From positions 2,976,001 through 3,040,000 of the forward strand of contig JAZAYU010000012.1 in the NCBI GenBank assembly GCA_038501625.1: 64,000 bases of DNA, read 5' to 3'. The notes beneath the pieces are model-generated. The model was not told the origin of the DNA and made no database searches. It saw nothing but the letters and a program-made list of their open reading frames with translations. Made by a program: the position numbers and the translations under genes. This document shows positions 46,425 through 58,899 of the stretch, in pieces (the first letter of the stretch is position 1; each line of letters starts with the position of its first letter). This DNA comes from Corbicula japonica. Taxonomy: Eukaryota; Mollusca; Bivalvia; Venerida; Cyrenidae.

Positions 46425-49400
46425 AGGTCTTCTTTGTGGAGCCTGGTGCCAGGATCTTACTTCTAGTGGTTGTCAGGACACATCGCGGAGAAAACTAACA
46501 CTATACTTCACGCCGGAAAGATTACAGGAAACCACCATACGTCACGCCAGAAAACCAGAATGACGCAGAATGTCGCAGAAGTCAGAATGGAGGCTTACAG
46601 GTTAGTTCCATTTGCTAAAAAAATCTTAATCCAATCATGATACACGGAACTGGTATTAATGTTAAAAAATGTAGGCTTTTCTTTTAAAGATAATACTAGG
46701 GAAGGGGGTTATTTTTGGATTGTAGATTTTTATTTTTGGAGATCGAAAATGTTAGTCAAGGTGCCGAATTCTTGTTCAGTAATTTTTTAAAATTTAACTG
46801 TTAGATCAGTAATTAATTTAGGCTCTATTTGTTCTTTACTTAGTAAAAGATTTTCAAAAATTAAAGTGAAAACTTTTCTTAAAAAACGGCAAAAAAATGA
46901 CAAGTTTACGTGCTACATTAGTTCAAGTGAAATTTAACAATCTAAAAAAATTTTGCACACACCTTGTAATTTCCAATATTTCTCAAAATTTTTAGGAAAA
47001 TATTTTTGTAAGAACCATGGTTGTAGGTCTAATTTTGGCATTAACTGCTTAGTTGTTTTTTTTAAAGGAGATAAGAAGACAACTGTTTGATGTCAGTAAG
47101 AAGTTTAAATATTCCGAAACACTGGTTGTATAGTTTAACTACCAGCTTAAAAAAATAGAAAAATGCAAAAACAAAAAATATTTAAAATAAAATAGAAAAA
47201 TTACTAGAAAAAAGAAATTAAAAAGACTATTTTTGATATTAAATGTCAGCTTAAAAAAAAGAAAAGTATTAAACATATTTTTGTATGAGTGTTGTACATG
47301 AATGATAGGTTTTTTCTCTGGTACAAGGTATTATTTCTAGATTATGTGATGTAACTGTCGCGTTGCAAGCGTTGAGACCGTTCAATCTTTGTTTATAAGT
47401 TTTGTTCCGAGCGTATCGGATATGTATATATGTATATATTTGAGAAGAAAACAGTAAAACGCTGTTGTTATCCGCGATTATGACGCGATGAATTTTAGTT
47501 GATTCCGAGAGTACCGGAAGTCGATGTTTATGACTATGTTTATGCCAATGGCTATGATCATGCCTTGGCTATGTCTATGTTTATGTTCGCGTTTCAGTAA
47601 TGTAGTATACTGATGTAAACCGTGAAAATGCGCGATAGCATTAATTGACTTAAGTTTAACGTATGCAGCTTTGTTGCTGAATCGATCAGCGGTAAGCCTT
47701 TTTTTTGAAAATGTACGGGTATGTCTTCCTACATTTCGGGCTTACACATTAATGTGTACGTTACTTTTAAGCATTGGGCGCGAGTGCGCTAACGATGTCG
47801 ACAATTTTTGAGAATAATTGTCACGTGACTTGTAATTAAGTTGTGCGGTCTCAGCAAGTTTCGCGATCATATATCACTGTCATCGATTTAAATCGTTGTG
47901 TGCTTGTATGCACGTATTTTGAAATAATGTTATTGAAATGCGATTAATCGATGTTGTTTATCTTAAAGGTGTGCGTCCATATGCACGTGTCATTTAAGGT
48001 ATTTTTTCTGTCTGAGCGGTATGTCTGATGAAGTATGCTTGTCAATATAAGTATGTACTCTTTCTTTTAAAATGATTTTTCATTATTTCATGTACCATGA
48101 ATACGGAGTGTATGGTTTTGGCTTTTTCTAAGATTTTTGTTTTCATTACGCATAAATTGTTTACATTGTAACATATTTTCTTTTTACGGCACAAGTTCAT
48201 TGGGCAGATTTAATGCATACATAACATTAATTAGGATTATTTAAAATTTAATTATCAATGGGGATTTATTAAATGGGATTATTAATGCCAGTGAAATGTG
48301 TCATTGTGCGGAAGCGGGTTTAATTGGCTAGGAACAAATCGCAGAGCATGATGTTACAGCTGGGTCATATTGCTCTCCCGTTAGTATGCTCCAGTAAACG
48401 AGTCTATCCGTTCCGGCAATCAGAGAATGGAATTACCTTCTGGACAATTAACATATATTGGACATTTCATATCGGATTTTCCAGCTTTTTCTTTATAGTG
48501 TGGATATTTCCAACTGACATTATCTTGAGGTTATTCGCCAACATCTCAAGAAGTGTAACAATACAAGTGATCAGAAATTCATCTTAACAACTTTTCACAA
48601 CGGACAGGCGACGAAAAGAGATGTTTTCACTCAAGCAAGGATTGACGACCTGTCCCTGGTGAGACGCTGATGGAATGAGCAACGACGTCGATTCTGTGAC
48701 GCTTCCTATGATTGGCATGGCGAAACGATTGTGCGGAAGAATCCTGATATGAACTTGGCATGCAGGGCGATAAGGAAGCCGTACTATCGTAATTCGTATC
48801 GTTCCATAATTATTAATACTATCATACGTAGTAATTATGATTTCAACACCGTTTATTATTGTTTAAATTGTGCACAGAATGCTCGAACAACTAACAATAA
48901 CTTTTAAAGGCAAACTCCATAAGTCAAATGCCTTGAGTATTTAATCTTTTAAACACACAGAATGTTTCTATGATTAATTGTGCAGACATTAACAATGTTT
49001 TGAACATGCTAACGACTCGAATCAGTTTGCTTTCAGAAAAACATGAAGGAAATCGGAAAAAATGATTTTTTCCTAACAATATGTTCAACTTCAATTACAG
49101 ATTTGCTAAATTGTAAATGTATGATAACAATATTTTTTTATATTCAGATGCTCTACATTTTCTTTCTATTTACAGAAATGTGTTTATTGAATGTTACTCA
49201 TGCAAGAAAAGGAAACCCAAATGACGCACGGATGAGATCACGGAAAAGAAATCAACATGCAGTACAAATGTTTGTAAAAGTGTTGTGACTATATGAAAAA
49301 TGTGATTTTTATTATTCAACCGTGATATTAGTGACTTTCCGTGTTTTAACTTTTATGAAAATGTTCTTATTCTTGTATGTCTTTGAAACCGAACATCAGT

Positions 49401-49698
49401 TAAAGCATACATATGTACTAGTATTTAATATTAGGGTTTCCTGTACACGCACAATAATAACAATTTATACTAATAATATGTGAAAGCTTCTTGCAGGCAG
49501 TAGTATCTTTATCGTAACGACAAATTTATATTACACTGAAACGGAAATACATTATTTCGGTCTAAAAATAATAACTCAAAAATGTTATTTGAAAATTAAT
49601 ATTTTCTTCTGACTGGTGAATTCTTATTCAACACTGATACTGCTGGCTGTAATCTGTTATCTAATACAACTCTATATCTTTTTTTTTTTGGTTTTTGT
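46425..49698. other. Internal region of the LTR element, no coding capacity
   Basis: Apart from short incidental frames, the internal DNA is non-coding. The first 180 bases are GC-richer and end in CTTACAG|GTTAGT near 46602, a plausible splice donor. A moderately GC-rich block lies at 48300-48800. Near 47520-47590 a CTATG-TTATG phrase is repeated several times. Nothing here resembles gag or pol. Confidence 0.55.
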
Positions 49699-49715
49699 AA
49701 AGAAAGGAAGGGATT

Positions 49716-50324
49716 TGTAATGTAATAGGAAAATTATGATAATAATTTACAAACATTTTAGGTGTTAAACAATTACATTTCAAAATATTTATTTAGTGTC
49801 ATTTTCAGACAAATATCCTTTTCTGGATAACATCAAAAATCTTGTAGGTATTTTAGCCACAGGTCATTTCATGTCTTCACCTGTATCTTTTAATTACATT
49901 GGACTCGGTCTTGCTATGATTAAGCAAGACGTTATATAACTGTTACTGTATTTTATATATTCTTCATGTCAAATTGTCATCTCGAAACAGTGATCAGTCT
50001 GCATGAAGAGTCTAGTGTATTGCATAAAAGCCAGAGATATTGTTCTGTATATTGGGGAGAGAGAACGGCCGGACGGCCGGAATGAGCCACATAATGCCTT
50101 TTATGTTAGTCTCGTGGCTAAATTGCTAAACTTTAAATAAGAGAAATTTATAACACTAAGAAAGGTATTAGGAAATTTATACTTATGTGAAAGAACTATT
50201 TATGTTTTACAAGTAATAGATAAATTGTTAAAAGCTGATCTACATATAAAGTAATTTTGGAACGTGACCAAGTGTTCGTCTTATTACACCCTAAGACCTT
50301 TGTAAGAATAACCACTACGTTACA
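49716..50324 (+). repeat. 3' LTR of the non-coding LTR element
   Basis: Nearly identical to the 5' LTR for the first 330 bases and the last 130. The middle differs by an indel of about 35 bases after the CGGCCGGACGGCCGG doublet. It is preceded by the polypurine tract. Confidence 0.8.
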
Positions 50325-51240
50325 AAATATCAATGGATACAATGGATTTATTAAGTTATTCAGATAGACACTCTTTCTTCGGGGTGTTTTAATATATGTC
50401 ATAATCTGTATTTTGTTTGCAAATGTGTGCTTGTCTTATACCAATGAATATTAATTATAAGAAACATCCTTAGATTTTTTTATTTCGTCACGATAACGAG
50501 CATTGTTACATTAATGCTTTAAAATTCATATGCATAAAGAGATTTAAAATTTAGATATTATGAACAATTAAATTAAAAATATAATTATATGGATCAAACC
50601 TAAAGTACCTACGACTTTTCATTTTGATTGCATGATGAAATGAATTTACTTGCGAACGCTCTAGATCTCTCGGTTATTGGGACTTGTATACAAGTCAAGT
50701 CAAGTCATCACTTTTAGCTGAATATTAAATTCAACTCCCTATTTTGGTGACTTTGGGGCAAGAATGTACTTCATGGAGGTGATTCGTAAAGAGGAAGTCA
50801 TAAACATTTTTATTTTATGCTTTCCAGTGAAATATAGAAGTTTCCCGGTGAAATAAAAGTGGTATTTCACTGTTTACAAACAGTGGAATATCATTTTTAT
50901 TTTCACTGTTTTTTTTTGACGTTGGTACCCAAACGCACATAACATTCCGAATGAAAACGTTTAAAAATCGGGCTCAAGTTTGGTCATATGACGTCATGAC
51001 GTCACGTAAAAGGCAAACGTTTTTGGCGCCATTTCATGCAGTGTTTCTGTCTAATTCACAAAAATTATGCAATAAAAGCATAAAATAAAAAGAAAATTTG
51101 TTTTTATCAGTGTAAGATAAAAATATATTTCACTCGTGAACTCCGGATTAATGTATTTTCACCCGTGGCTTTGCCACTCGTGAAAATAACAATTCCGGAG
51201 CTCATTCGGTGAAATAAATTTCTATGCACTGGTAAAAAAA
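50325..51240. repeat. Palindromic element remnants beyond the LTR element
   Basis: AAGTCAAGTCAAGTCA near 50693 is another LINE-type pentamer tail. From about 50815 to 51240 there are repeated GTGAAAT(A/T) phrases and a hairpin at 51135-51202, CTCCGGA-attaatgt-ATTTTCACCCGTGGC against GCCACTCGTGAAAAT-aacaa-TTCCGGAG. Such TTTCAC-rich palindromes are familiar MITE parts in bivalve DNA. No gene is visible. Confidence 0.55.
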
Positions 51241-51249
51241 AATATCCTC

Positions 51250-51960
51250 TATTACTTTATCGTAAAATATTGACTGTTCTCACAGGAGACATGAACGGGT
51301 CCAATCGAACCCTGTCCGCACCCCTAACACCAATATAACATTTTAATAATATACCAGTTAAACAACAACAATAATCAGTATCATATCAACTAACAAATAG
51401 TCTAAAAATATAAAAAAAATTTGGCCTTATCCTTAATGTATATTTCCGTTGAAAAGGAGGGAAAGCAATCCCATTTAATCTTTCTTTTTGCTTGAAAAAA
51501 AATGGAACGTTGTCCATGTTGTCGATATTTTTGTAATATTTCTGTACAGCAGACCATATAAAAACATCCGCGCTATTTAATAGGGGCTATATAGAATGAT
51601 CTATGATGAAGAGAAATGGGAAGACTATTATTAGGATAGACAGTAATACCGACATCCAAGTGGAATGTGCCCGCCATATAACAGATATCTGCCATACGGA
51701 GCCGACAAAATAAGGATTCGACATCTAGGTCACTCTCCTTCGCAGAGTTGTCGTTCCTTACACTCACTACATCTCTGCGAAAGGCTCAATGTCAAGATTT
51801 TTGACAAAACTCTACAGCCTTATTTTATACAGTCATAATTATGAATATGAAAGCTTGTTGTTAAAACAAATGACAAATATCTTCATTATCTTTCATTCAA
51901 ACCAAAGAAACCCAAGCAATTTTAAATGTAATTGGTGAACTATTTTTTTGAGTTAAGGTA
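51250..51960. other. Intergenic, nothing recognised
   Basis: AT-rich DNA with one short minus-strand frame near 51573-51767 that has no supporting features. Confidence 0.35.
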
Positions 51961-51967
51961 AAAGTAG

Positions 51968-52800
51968 TTGAAAGTAGTCCCAGCCTATAACAGAGGTGAA
52001 TGTAATGAGCCTCTCCGAACTTCCCGAGACGTGCACGTCGTGGAGAGGCGCTGGAGAGATGGTCAGCTGGAGTCAAGAGGGTCGCCGATAGTTATGTGCT
52101 GCCACATACGGACATCATTATCTTCTCTCTGCCGTGCGCGGGGTCCGCCTGGTGGGCCCCGCTGCTGGACTTTAGACGCGATACGCCGCATCGTTGACCC
52201 TCTCCGAGATATCTACGAGGCGACTGGACAACCATGGGGCGATCAAATCTGCATGAGGACAGCGGCGGGGCCTTCTACAGCCAGGTTTTCACAAGAGAAC
52301 TCTCGAAAGGGCGGTCAGACAAGAGGATGTGGGATCCACAGATGGCAGAACCGACGACAATCAAGCGAAACCAGCAGACGCTCTCTCCAGACAAACATCA
52401 GAGAGTGTGGCTCTCAAAAGGAGACCAATCAGACGAACGACAAACGAAGCACTCCACAACTAGGTCATCTACATCTAGGTCAATGAAAAAAGGAAATTTA
52501 CTAAAAATAGTATCAGTTAAACCAGCCAATCAACATCAAGGAACATCGACTTCAAGATAGAAGATAGAAGGAATGCGTCCTCTTCATTCGCGTTCCAAAA
52601 GGACAGGCAGTCCGGGGATGGAGAGGATGGATCCCGTACGGAAAGAAGAAAGAAGAAATTCGACAATAGAAGAAAAATTAAAGAAGATGGAAATAAGAAG
52701 AAATTTGACACTAGAAGAGAAATAACTACAGACAGACGCCTAAATGGTTCGCCGATGGCGTCTTTCAAATAAACCAACATACACACACAAAGCCGATAGT
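51968..52800. other. GC-rich and purine-rich island of unknown origin
   Basis: About 51990-52470 is markedly GC-richer than all surrounding DNA (for example GTGCGCGGGGTCCGCCTGG near 52135). It has long overlapping open frames in two plus-strand frames (51968-52486 and 52234-52560). Neither reads as a known domain, and both are rich in R, S, T and Q as expected from composition. Beyond 52550 the plus strand is purine-rich (GAAGAAAGAAGAAATTCG). It could be a transposable element interior or a piece of transferred DNA. I make no functional claim. Confidence 0.4.
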
Positions 52801-53390
52801 GTAAGAGAGCGCATCTAGGTGTGTGAAGTAGGCGCCGAAATATAAATCGGTAGTGGAATATTCAATATTTTGCTTAGTCGAATAATATGAAATCATTTTG
52901 CAGTAGCAGGGGCCTGATTGGATTTTATCAATTTTCAACTATGACCTTATCCAGCTGGAATAAAGGCTTTATATTGTAAATTTCCCGAGATTCTGTATGA
53001 GTTCCATATTGAAAAAAGTCTTCACTATTGGTCTGACTTTATTGACTTGCTTCTTTTCGCACTTTATTCGTGAAGAAATATGCTTTAGTGCTAGTAATAA
53101 AGAAGTCACCAAATCAAATGATATTTCCTGTACTGGGGATCGAAGGCCGTACCGTACGGCGACAGCGCCTAGCCATGCAATTTCGATCACTTGTGATTTT
53201 GCCTGAAGAAATACTATATAAATCTACTGGCGCTTGACCAGCCCCTACACCCTGCCAACCCATACTAATATGCCGTTGTTTTCTTGAATTGCATATTCTA
53301 TGTACATAATTGAAACATGGTCATGAACCGCTCCAAACCCTACTCCCGTTTGTGAGGATGTTTTCCTTTAATACGAAGGGTTTCAACCTA
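52800..53390. other. Intergenic, nothing recognised
   Basis: A phrase near 53039 (TTGACTTGCTTCTTTTCGCACT) is identical to one near 17687, suggesting a small dispersed repeat. No gene is visible. Confidence 0.4.
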
Positions 53391-53480
53391 TCATCATCAT
53401 CATCATCATCATCATCATTACTATCAACATCATAACTATCAACATCACCACCGCCACCACTATAATCAACATCATCATTG
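53391..53480. repeat. ATC trinucleotide microsatellite
   Basis: About ten uninterrupted TCA/ATC units at 53391-53419 are followed by degenerate CATCA, CACCACC and ATCAAC units to about 53480. Confidence 0.9.
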
Positions 53481-53601
53481 GATCCTCAATTACTCACAAC
53501 AACATGATTATAAACATCTTTTCACATTATTAATCATGTATATTACTATATGCATTCAGATACAAGATCAGTACAATTACTTTGAATGCTGAAATAATCC
53601 T

Positions 53602-53773
53602 GTCGTATTTATATAAAAAAGTATAATGTAGATTCCAACAACAACCGTAAACCCAATACAAAACAAATTTTAAAATGGTATATGCTATTGATGCCACCAT
53701 GGTTAATTTTCTGACGATAGGTGTATGGTTGTTGTTAGAATGTACATTATACTTTTTTTTATATAAATACAAC
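53602..53773. repeat. Small foldback element
   Basis: Arms of about 50 bp: GTATTTATATAAAAAAGTAT and ATGTAGATTCCAACAACAACC on the left match the reverse complement of 53720-53773. The loop is about 65 bp. No ORF belongs to it. Confidence 0.75.
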
Positions 53774-53949
53774 AAATAAGGTACAAAATGGTTCCCTACA
53801 GTTTAAGAAAAGACTAAACCCGTTTCATTTGAAAAGTTCCTGGATTTAAAGGCGTCAGAATTGAGACCAGAAGTAGGTCTCGGCTTGGAAAGAAAATGTG
53901 GCCATTTTACACCAGTGAACCATTAAATATGTTTTAGCATTAAAGAATT

Positions 53950-55925
53950 TCTGAACACAATGTTATTCACATAACTTGAAAAATACAAACGGGCGAAGAC
54001 AAGACATTGTGACCGAAGTCACAGTCTCCCTTGTTTTTGGGCCATTTGAAATGGCTTGGTACCCCTATGCTATTTAAAGCGCTGGGGTGAGCGAGTCCCC
54101 TGATTTATAATGCTCAGTAGATACGCCGGTTTTTGTCACCCATGTCTTCCACACTCAGAAACGTGTGGCTTTTCTTTAAATTCATTAGTTTTCTCAAGAT
54201 ATATTTCTGGTCATTTAATAATTAAATTTTTTGTTCACCGTGTTGTACAAAGATTATGTGTTCTGTATAAAGACACTACTGTTAATTGCCAAATATTTCG
54301 TATGTAGCATCTTTAAAATTAACAATAAAGAAATATGATCTTTTCTACAATGTCACTGACAAAATTATATTTAATAAACATGAAATTTGTTTTTATAATG
54401 AGTATTTATTTTCAGTAATAGCTGGTAATCGATATGTACCATTAGAAATTTGATCATTGCCTTTTGTATTCGTTTTACCGTTGTTGAAAGTTAGTTTAGG
54501 TTTCCATTTCTAAATATAGAATTTTTCCTATCCTCAAAAACACTATGTTTTGGTTTTAAAGTTCAATAAACTTTAAGTGTGCTAAATACCTATTCCTTTT
54601 GTTCGTCATTGATATTGTGAACGATGGCAGGAGTTGCGTGATTGGATGCTATGACTTCTGTATTTTCTAAAAATCAGGACGACCCCCCAAAAAATCAGGA
54701 ATATTAAAAATTAATAATAACGATTTCTGAACAATGCTTCTGAATGGTCTGTCATAACTTTCAATGATGGAAACCAAAACAATTACTTCTTCAATTTGTG
54801 TGATGAACTGCTCCCCAAAATAAACAGTTACTTACTAATGAGCATATGCTCTGACAGTAATGTGAACATGCGTGATATCATGGCAGAGGTAATAAGTCTT
54901 GCGAAGTCTTTAAAATTTGGTTGATTTTCATCAACCCAATTCTTGATCACACGAACGACTTATACATAAAAAGGACATAACGTTTGCATCTGAACTTTGG
55001 AATTGCTGTTTTTAACGACTAGAAAAAAAAAGCGTAAGCACTTCTTAAATGCGTTGCGGCCATTTGTAAAAATAATGCCAGGTTTAAAATATAACAAAAA
55101 ATGTTTGGACCTTGTAACGGACAAAAGACTTGATTGGAGTCTTTTGGACATTGATCACTACGTTTAGTAATATTATCTTCAGTATTGTGCATAGATGAAA
55201 ATGCATCTGATTTGCATCTAAATAAAATTAATCAAAAATTACCTGTGTTTATCTTTTGAATTGTGGACTAATTTCAAAATTTTATTCAGAATAGTATTTA
55301 TATTGATGTGGTTTAGTTTTCATTTTGAAAATAAATCAATTTTCTTAGAAAAACTTCTTCTCGGTGAAAATAACTCAACTTTCTTCTAAGTGTTTGCACC
55401 CAAAAGGTGCATGTTTGCATCCTTTCAATATATCTAGCGTTTGCCTCACATATTTCTCAGACTTGGTTGCAGGCAATTTCCAAATGTTTTCTAATATCAA
55501 ACTTATTATTGTTCAACGAGGAGTTCTATTTGATGATGTACGGACTCGCCAGACCGATCGGTCTTAGCTGCAGCGAGATGCACCAATATATTTGACCTGA
55601 AAGAAAGAAAATTGCTATGTGTGCAGTGTGACGGCCGTAAAAAGTCTCCCCGTACATATAGTCAGAACTGTTATCAGTAAAATAACCCGTTTAAGATTTC
55701 ATGCGATGATGGTTACGTATATCAGGGCTATCCGATCAACCGTTTTGGGGGGTTGTCCCGGCTAGCTCAGTTGGTTGGGTCGCCGGAATTGCAGGGCTAG
55801 GCGCTGCCGCCGAGACGGTGCGGGTTCGCTCCCAGCAAGAGGCACTATCATTTTTATACGCCCTGAAATGATTGCTTTAAAATCTCCACCCGCTTCTTAT
55901 TAGTGCGTATATGGATGCGGACTTC
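53950..55925 (+). repeat. Large dispersed repeat, copy 2, interrupted by an insertion
   Basis: This is the counterpart of 15725-17600, with the same landmarks in the same order. At 55611-55857 about 245 bases are inserted between GAAAGAAAAT and TTTTTATACGCCCTGAAATG; copy 1 has only AAAAATATCTC there. Copy 1 therefore serves as an empty-site control for the insertion. No conserved ORF. Confidence 0.75.
55757..55845 (+). mobile_element. tRNA-like module of a SINE or SINE-like insertion
   Basis: A perfect pol III A box, TAGCTCAGTTGG, lies at 55764-55775 and a B-box match, GGTTCGCTCCC, at 55824-55834. The 48-base spacing between them is slightly longer than in most tRNAs. Acceptor stem halves do not pair well, so this is unlikely to be a functional tRNA gene. 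It forms the right part of the 245-base insertion in repeat copy 2. Confidence 0.6.
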
Positions 55926-57710
55926 GTTGGAAGCATTTTTTTCAAGCCCGGGACGTCGACGGTACAAACCTTGGTCTAAGAATCACCTAGCTTTCGTACG
56001 CTAGCTGGAAATAGATTTCTGACACTCAAACCCACAGCGATGTGGACTCCACTCCACAGCGATGATGAGCTTCAACCTTAACCACTAGGCCACAAAGGTC
56101 TTATAATTTTATTTAGAAATTGATATGGCCATTATTTGTTCCTTAATAATCTTGTTGCCTTTCAGCTGGCACAAAAATTGGGTTAACTAGTGTCTGATAA
56201 CACTAGTGTTTAATAGTGTCTTTTCTAAGGCAGCTTTCCTATCAACATTTCTATTATGGCGATACATTGTGTATTTCCGGCTTGGATTAATGCTCTAATT
56301 TGAAACAATTTGTTTAGTGAAATTCGCTCGGTAGGAATTCTACAACATTTATTTTTCAGAAATAATGCAAAAAAAAGGTTAAGATTTGCATATGTTCTTT
56401 CATGCATAAACCCCCCAAAATATGATTATTATACATACTAGTCATTAACTGATTTATGAGGTATAGTTTTTAGTTTACCATGTGTGTCTTGATTGACTGA
56501 CCCCACGTCCCCAAATACTGTACAGCGGATTAATTTCACGGGGTTAAATTTTCGCGTTTTTTCGAAATCCGGGTCATTCGCGGGGTCTTAAATTCGCGCT
56601 TCGTCCTTCCAAGATACATTCTACCCAAACACCGTTTACCATGGATGAGAAAGGTATTTGCATTATTGTTACAGTTCTTAATAATAACACATTCTAAAAT
56701 CTTAAAACTGTTAAACACACATGCTATCTTGAAATAAAAGCGGTGATTTTTTAAACTTATCCGTCAATCAAACCCGTTATATTTAAACCTGTTGTTACGC
56801 CTTTGTTAAGTTCAATGCGTGATTGCCAAGCCAATTATCGATTTTGAGTGCCATCTCCAATTAGGTATTATTATAACAGTGTCATTGTGAATAAAAACGG
56901 TTCACACTTTCATGACTGTATGCCCACTTGATAAAGGTTTGTTTGTTACAGGCTCCAAACAAGTATTATGACAGGTTTAATGCGGATTAAGTGTGAAAAT
57001 TTGTACATGTAGGTAATTTTCATAACAGGTTATGGACAGGAAAGAAACACTAAGATTAAATTGGTTTTTACATCACAGTTGAAATATAATCGCGGGGTCT
57101 TAAATTCGCGGTCAAACAAAAACCGCGAAAATAGCGAAAATAAAACCCCAGCGAATATTTCCCGCCGTACAGTACAACTGGCTCTGGCACTTCAGGTAAG
57201 GCATTGACTTATTCTCATTCGTCTTTAAAATTTTTCTCACGGGTTACTTGATTGGTGAATCCTTCTACCCTGGCTCCACAAACTTCACTCTAGGTATTTC
57301 CTCCCACACATCTTTGAACAGTTTTCGGTTTTCCAAGTCACCCTTCTGCTCATGTAAAACATCACCAAATGAAGTCGTATTTGATATTTTCTAAGAAAGA
57401 ATCATCTCCACATCGAACTGTGTGACAAAGATTTCAAATAGTCCAAAGTATTCGGAATCCAAAAGGCATCCACCGCCCATGCTTGTTCCTTAAAAATCTA
57501 GAAAATATAAAAAAGCAACTATAAATTATATACTAAGAAATTAAAACAGCAACAACAATGAACTCTTTTCTTACAATGGGGCATGTAAAACCGACCATGG
57601 AGCTTTAAACGACAAGAATTGCACTTTAGAGAGTAATCATGGAGAAAAAACAACAACAAAATCAAACAAGGACGAAACCTCTAGATAATAAAAATGAATG
57701 TAAAGCTTAT
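55926..57710. other. Intergenic, nothing recognised
   Basis: Two similar phrases, CGGGGTCTTAAATTCGCG near 56581 and 57093, surround an interval with TTTCGCG/CGCGAAAAT text at both ends (near 56551 and 57120), probably the ends of a dispersed element of about 0.6 kb. No gene is visible. Short minus-strand frames have no support. Confidence 0.4.
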
Positions 57711-57719
57711 ATCTAGGTT

Positions 57720-58290
57720 ATATTAAGAGGAGGGGTGGAGGAAAGTAGGACTGTTGAAGAACGGAAAGTAAAGACAAGAAGTTGGAGAATGGGTGAGCGG
57801 TAGAACAAGGGCAAGATGGGAGAAGGATGAAACGGAAGGTAAGGAGGAGGATAAGGTAAAGAGTAGACAAGAAGAGGGAATAAGGAGAGGGCGGAGAGAC
57901 CATAGAAGTGAGACGGTAAAAGTGGGCGAAGGAAGGAAAGGTAGAAACGAAAGTACAAGAGGAATGAAAATGGGGAGGTCGGAGAAACAAAGAAAAGATG
58001 GGAGGGTAGAATGGAAGGAAAGGAGGAGGGAGTAGGTACTTGTGAGGACATTAGGAGGAAATACGGGGAGGACGAATGAATCATAGGAGTAAGAAGGCAA
58101 TGGATGGTAAAGGGAGAGGAGAGGCAATCTGAAGATGTAGTAGTGAAATGAGAGAGAGAGAGAGAAGTGGAAGAAGTAGGGAGAGAAAAGGGACCTGAGT
58201 AAAAAGGGAAAAGGCATGTGAGGAAATGGCAATATAAAGGAGGGATAATAACAGGGAGGGGAAATAGGATATAAACAGGGGGACAAATAA
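57720..58290. repeat. Purine-rich, strand-asymmetric tract of about 570 bp
   Basis: The plus strand is dominated by G and A (GGAGGAGGATAAGG, AGAGAGAGAGAGAGAAG and similar). Long minus-strand open frames with S, P, F and L runs, and plus-strand frames rich in R, K, E and G, are consequences of this composition. No codon-level signal of a real protein. Confidence 0.85.
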
Positions 58291-58639
58291 TTGTTGGCCG
58301 GTTCCTGAAAATAAAAGAAAGACAGGTATTTGTATTAAAGGATGTATTAAGGAAAGGGTGTTTAGCCGTGCGAACGCATACACGCGCCAAGCTAAAACCG
58401 TCCCTCGAAAGGGACAAAAGCTGTCCCCTGATAAAGGACAGAATGAATTTTGAATTGACCATTTACATCAAACTAATTTGTTTCTACAGCCATATTTTAA
58501 TTTTATTATTTCTCCTCATCTTAATAAAAAAAGCAATTTTGTTATTAATAGTTTACGAACTTTTTAAAGAAAATAAAATTGAACACATTTTTACACTTAT
58601 TTTGGTTTACATAATATGTTTTTTGAATTAAAGGTACAT

Positions 58640-58875
58640 GTAGGTAATTCATGTTCAAAGTTTTCAATAACCAAGCTCCAGTTTACTTGAAAAACCATTT
58701 CCTATTCACTTCCGACATACATTCAAAAAGCTTGCGGTCAGTTTCAAATCCCCAGATCTATCCACCTAAATTAAACAGTGAACTCTTTCGCAAAACATTT
58801 ATTTACACAGGAACACACATCTGGAATTCTCTTCCAGAATATGTAAAAAGTTCTAACGCATTAATCATACCATAA
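58640..58875 (+). mobile_element. LINE reverse transcriptase C-terminal fragment
   Basis: The open frame reads MFKVFNNQAPVYLKNHF, then ETFIY-like RKTFIYTGTHIWNSLPEYVK. The pattern K..nn.aP.YL and WNSLP is that of the post-RT tail of CR1/L2-type LINEs, as in the copy at 9985-11053 but from a different subfamily. It is only about 75 residues long. Confidence 0.7.
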
Positions 58876-58899
58876 CGCATATGCAATCGTCGAGTAAGA

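Larger units (their letters stand above)
45850..50324 (+). mobile_element. Non-coding LTR retrotransposon (LARD-like), 4.5 kb
   Basis: Two direct repeats, 45850-46424 (575 bp) and 49716-50324 (609 bp), both begin TGTAATGTAATAGG and end CACTACGTTACA. That is TG...CA with imperfect terminal complementarity, as in LTRs. The purine-rich stretch AAAGAAAGGAAGGGA at 49699-49713 ends just before the right repeat, where a polypurine tract belongs, and fixes the orientation as plus. TGG-initial sequences about 11 and 20 bases after the left LTR could be primer-binding sites, but neither is convincing. The internal 3.3 kb has no gag, protease, RT or integrase. The LTRs differ by substitutions and an indel, so insertion is not recent. 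No exact target duplication was seen (flanks ATAAA and AAATA). Confidence 0.8.

Noticed and set aside
45850..50324. Hammerhead-ribozyme retrozyme interpretation of the LTR pair
   Set aside because: No CUGANGA...GAAA core was found in the LTRs; a CTGATCA on the minus strand lacks the required bases, and the element is much longer than known retrozymes.
55757..55845. Functional tRNA gene
   Set aside because: A and B boxes are good, but acceptor halves do not pair and the module lies within an insertion in a repeat.
57713..58462. A 249-codon minus-strand frame and several overlapping frames
   Set aside because: They are translations of a purine/pyrimidine-biased tract, with serine, proline, phenylalanine and leucine runs and no domain pattern.
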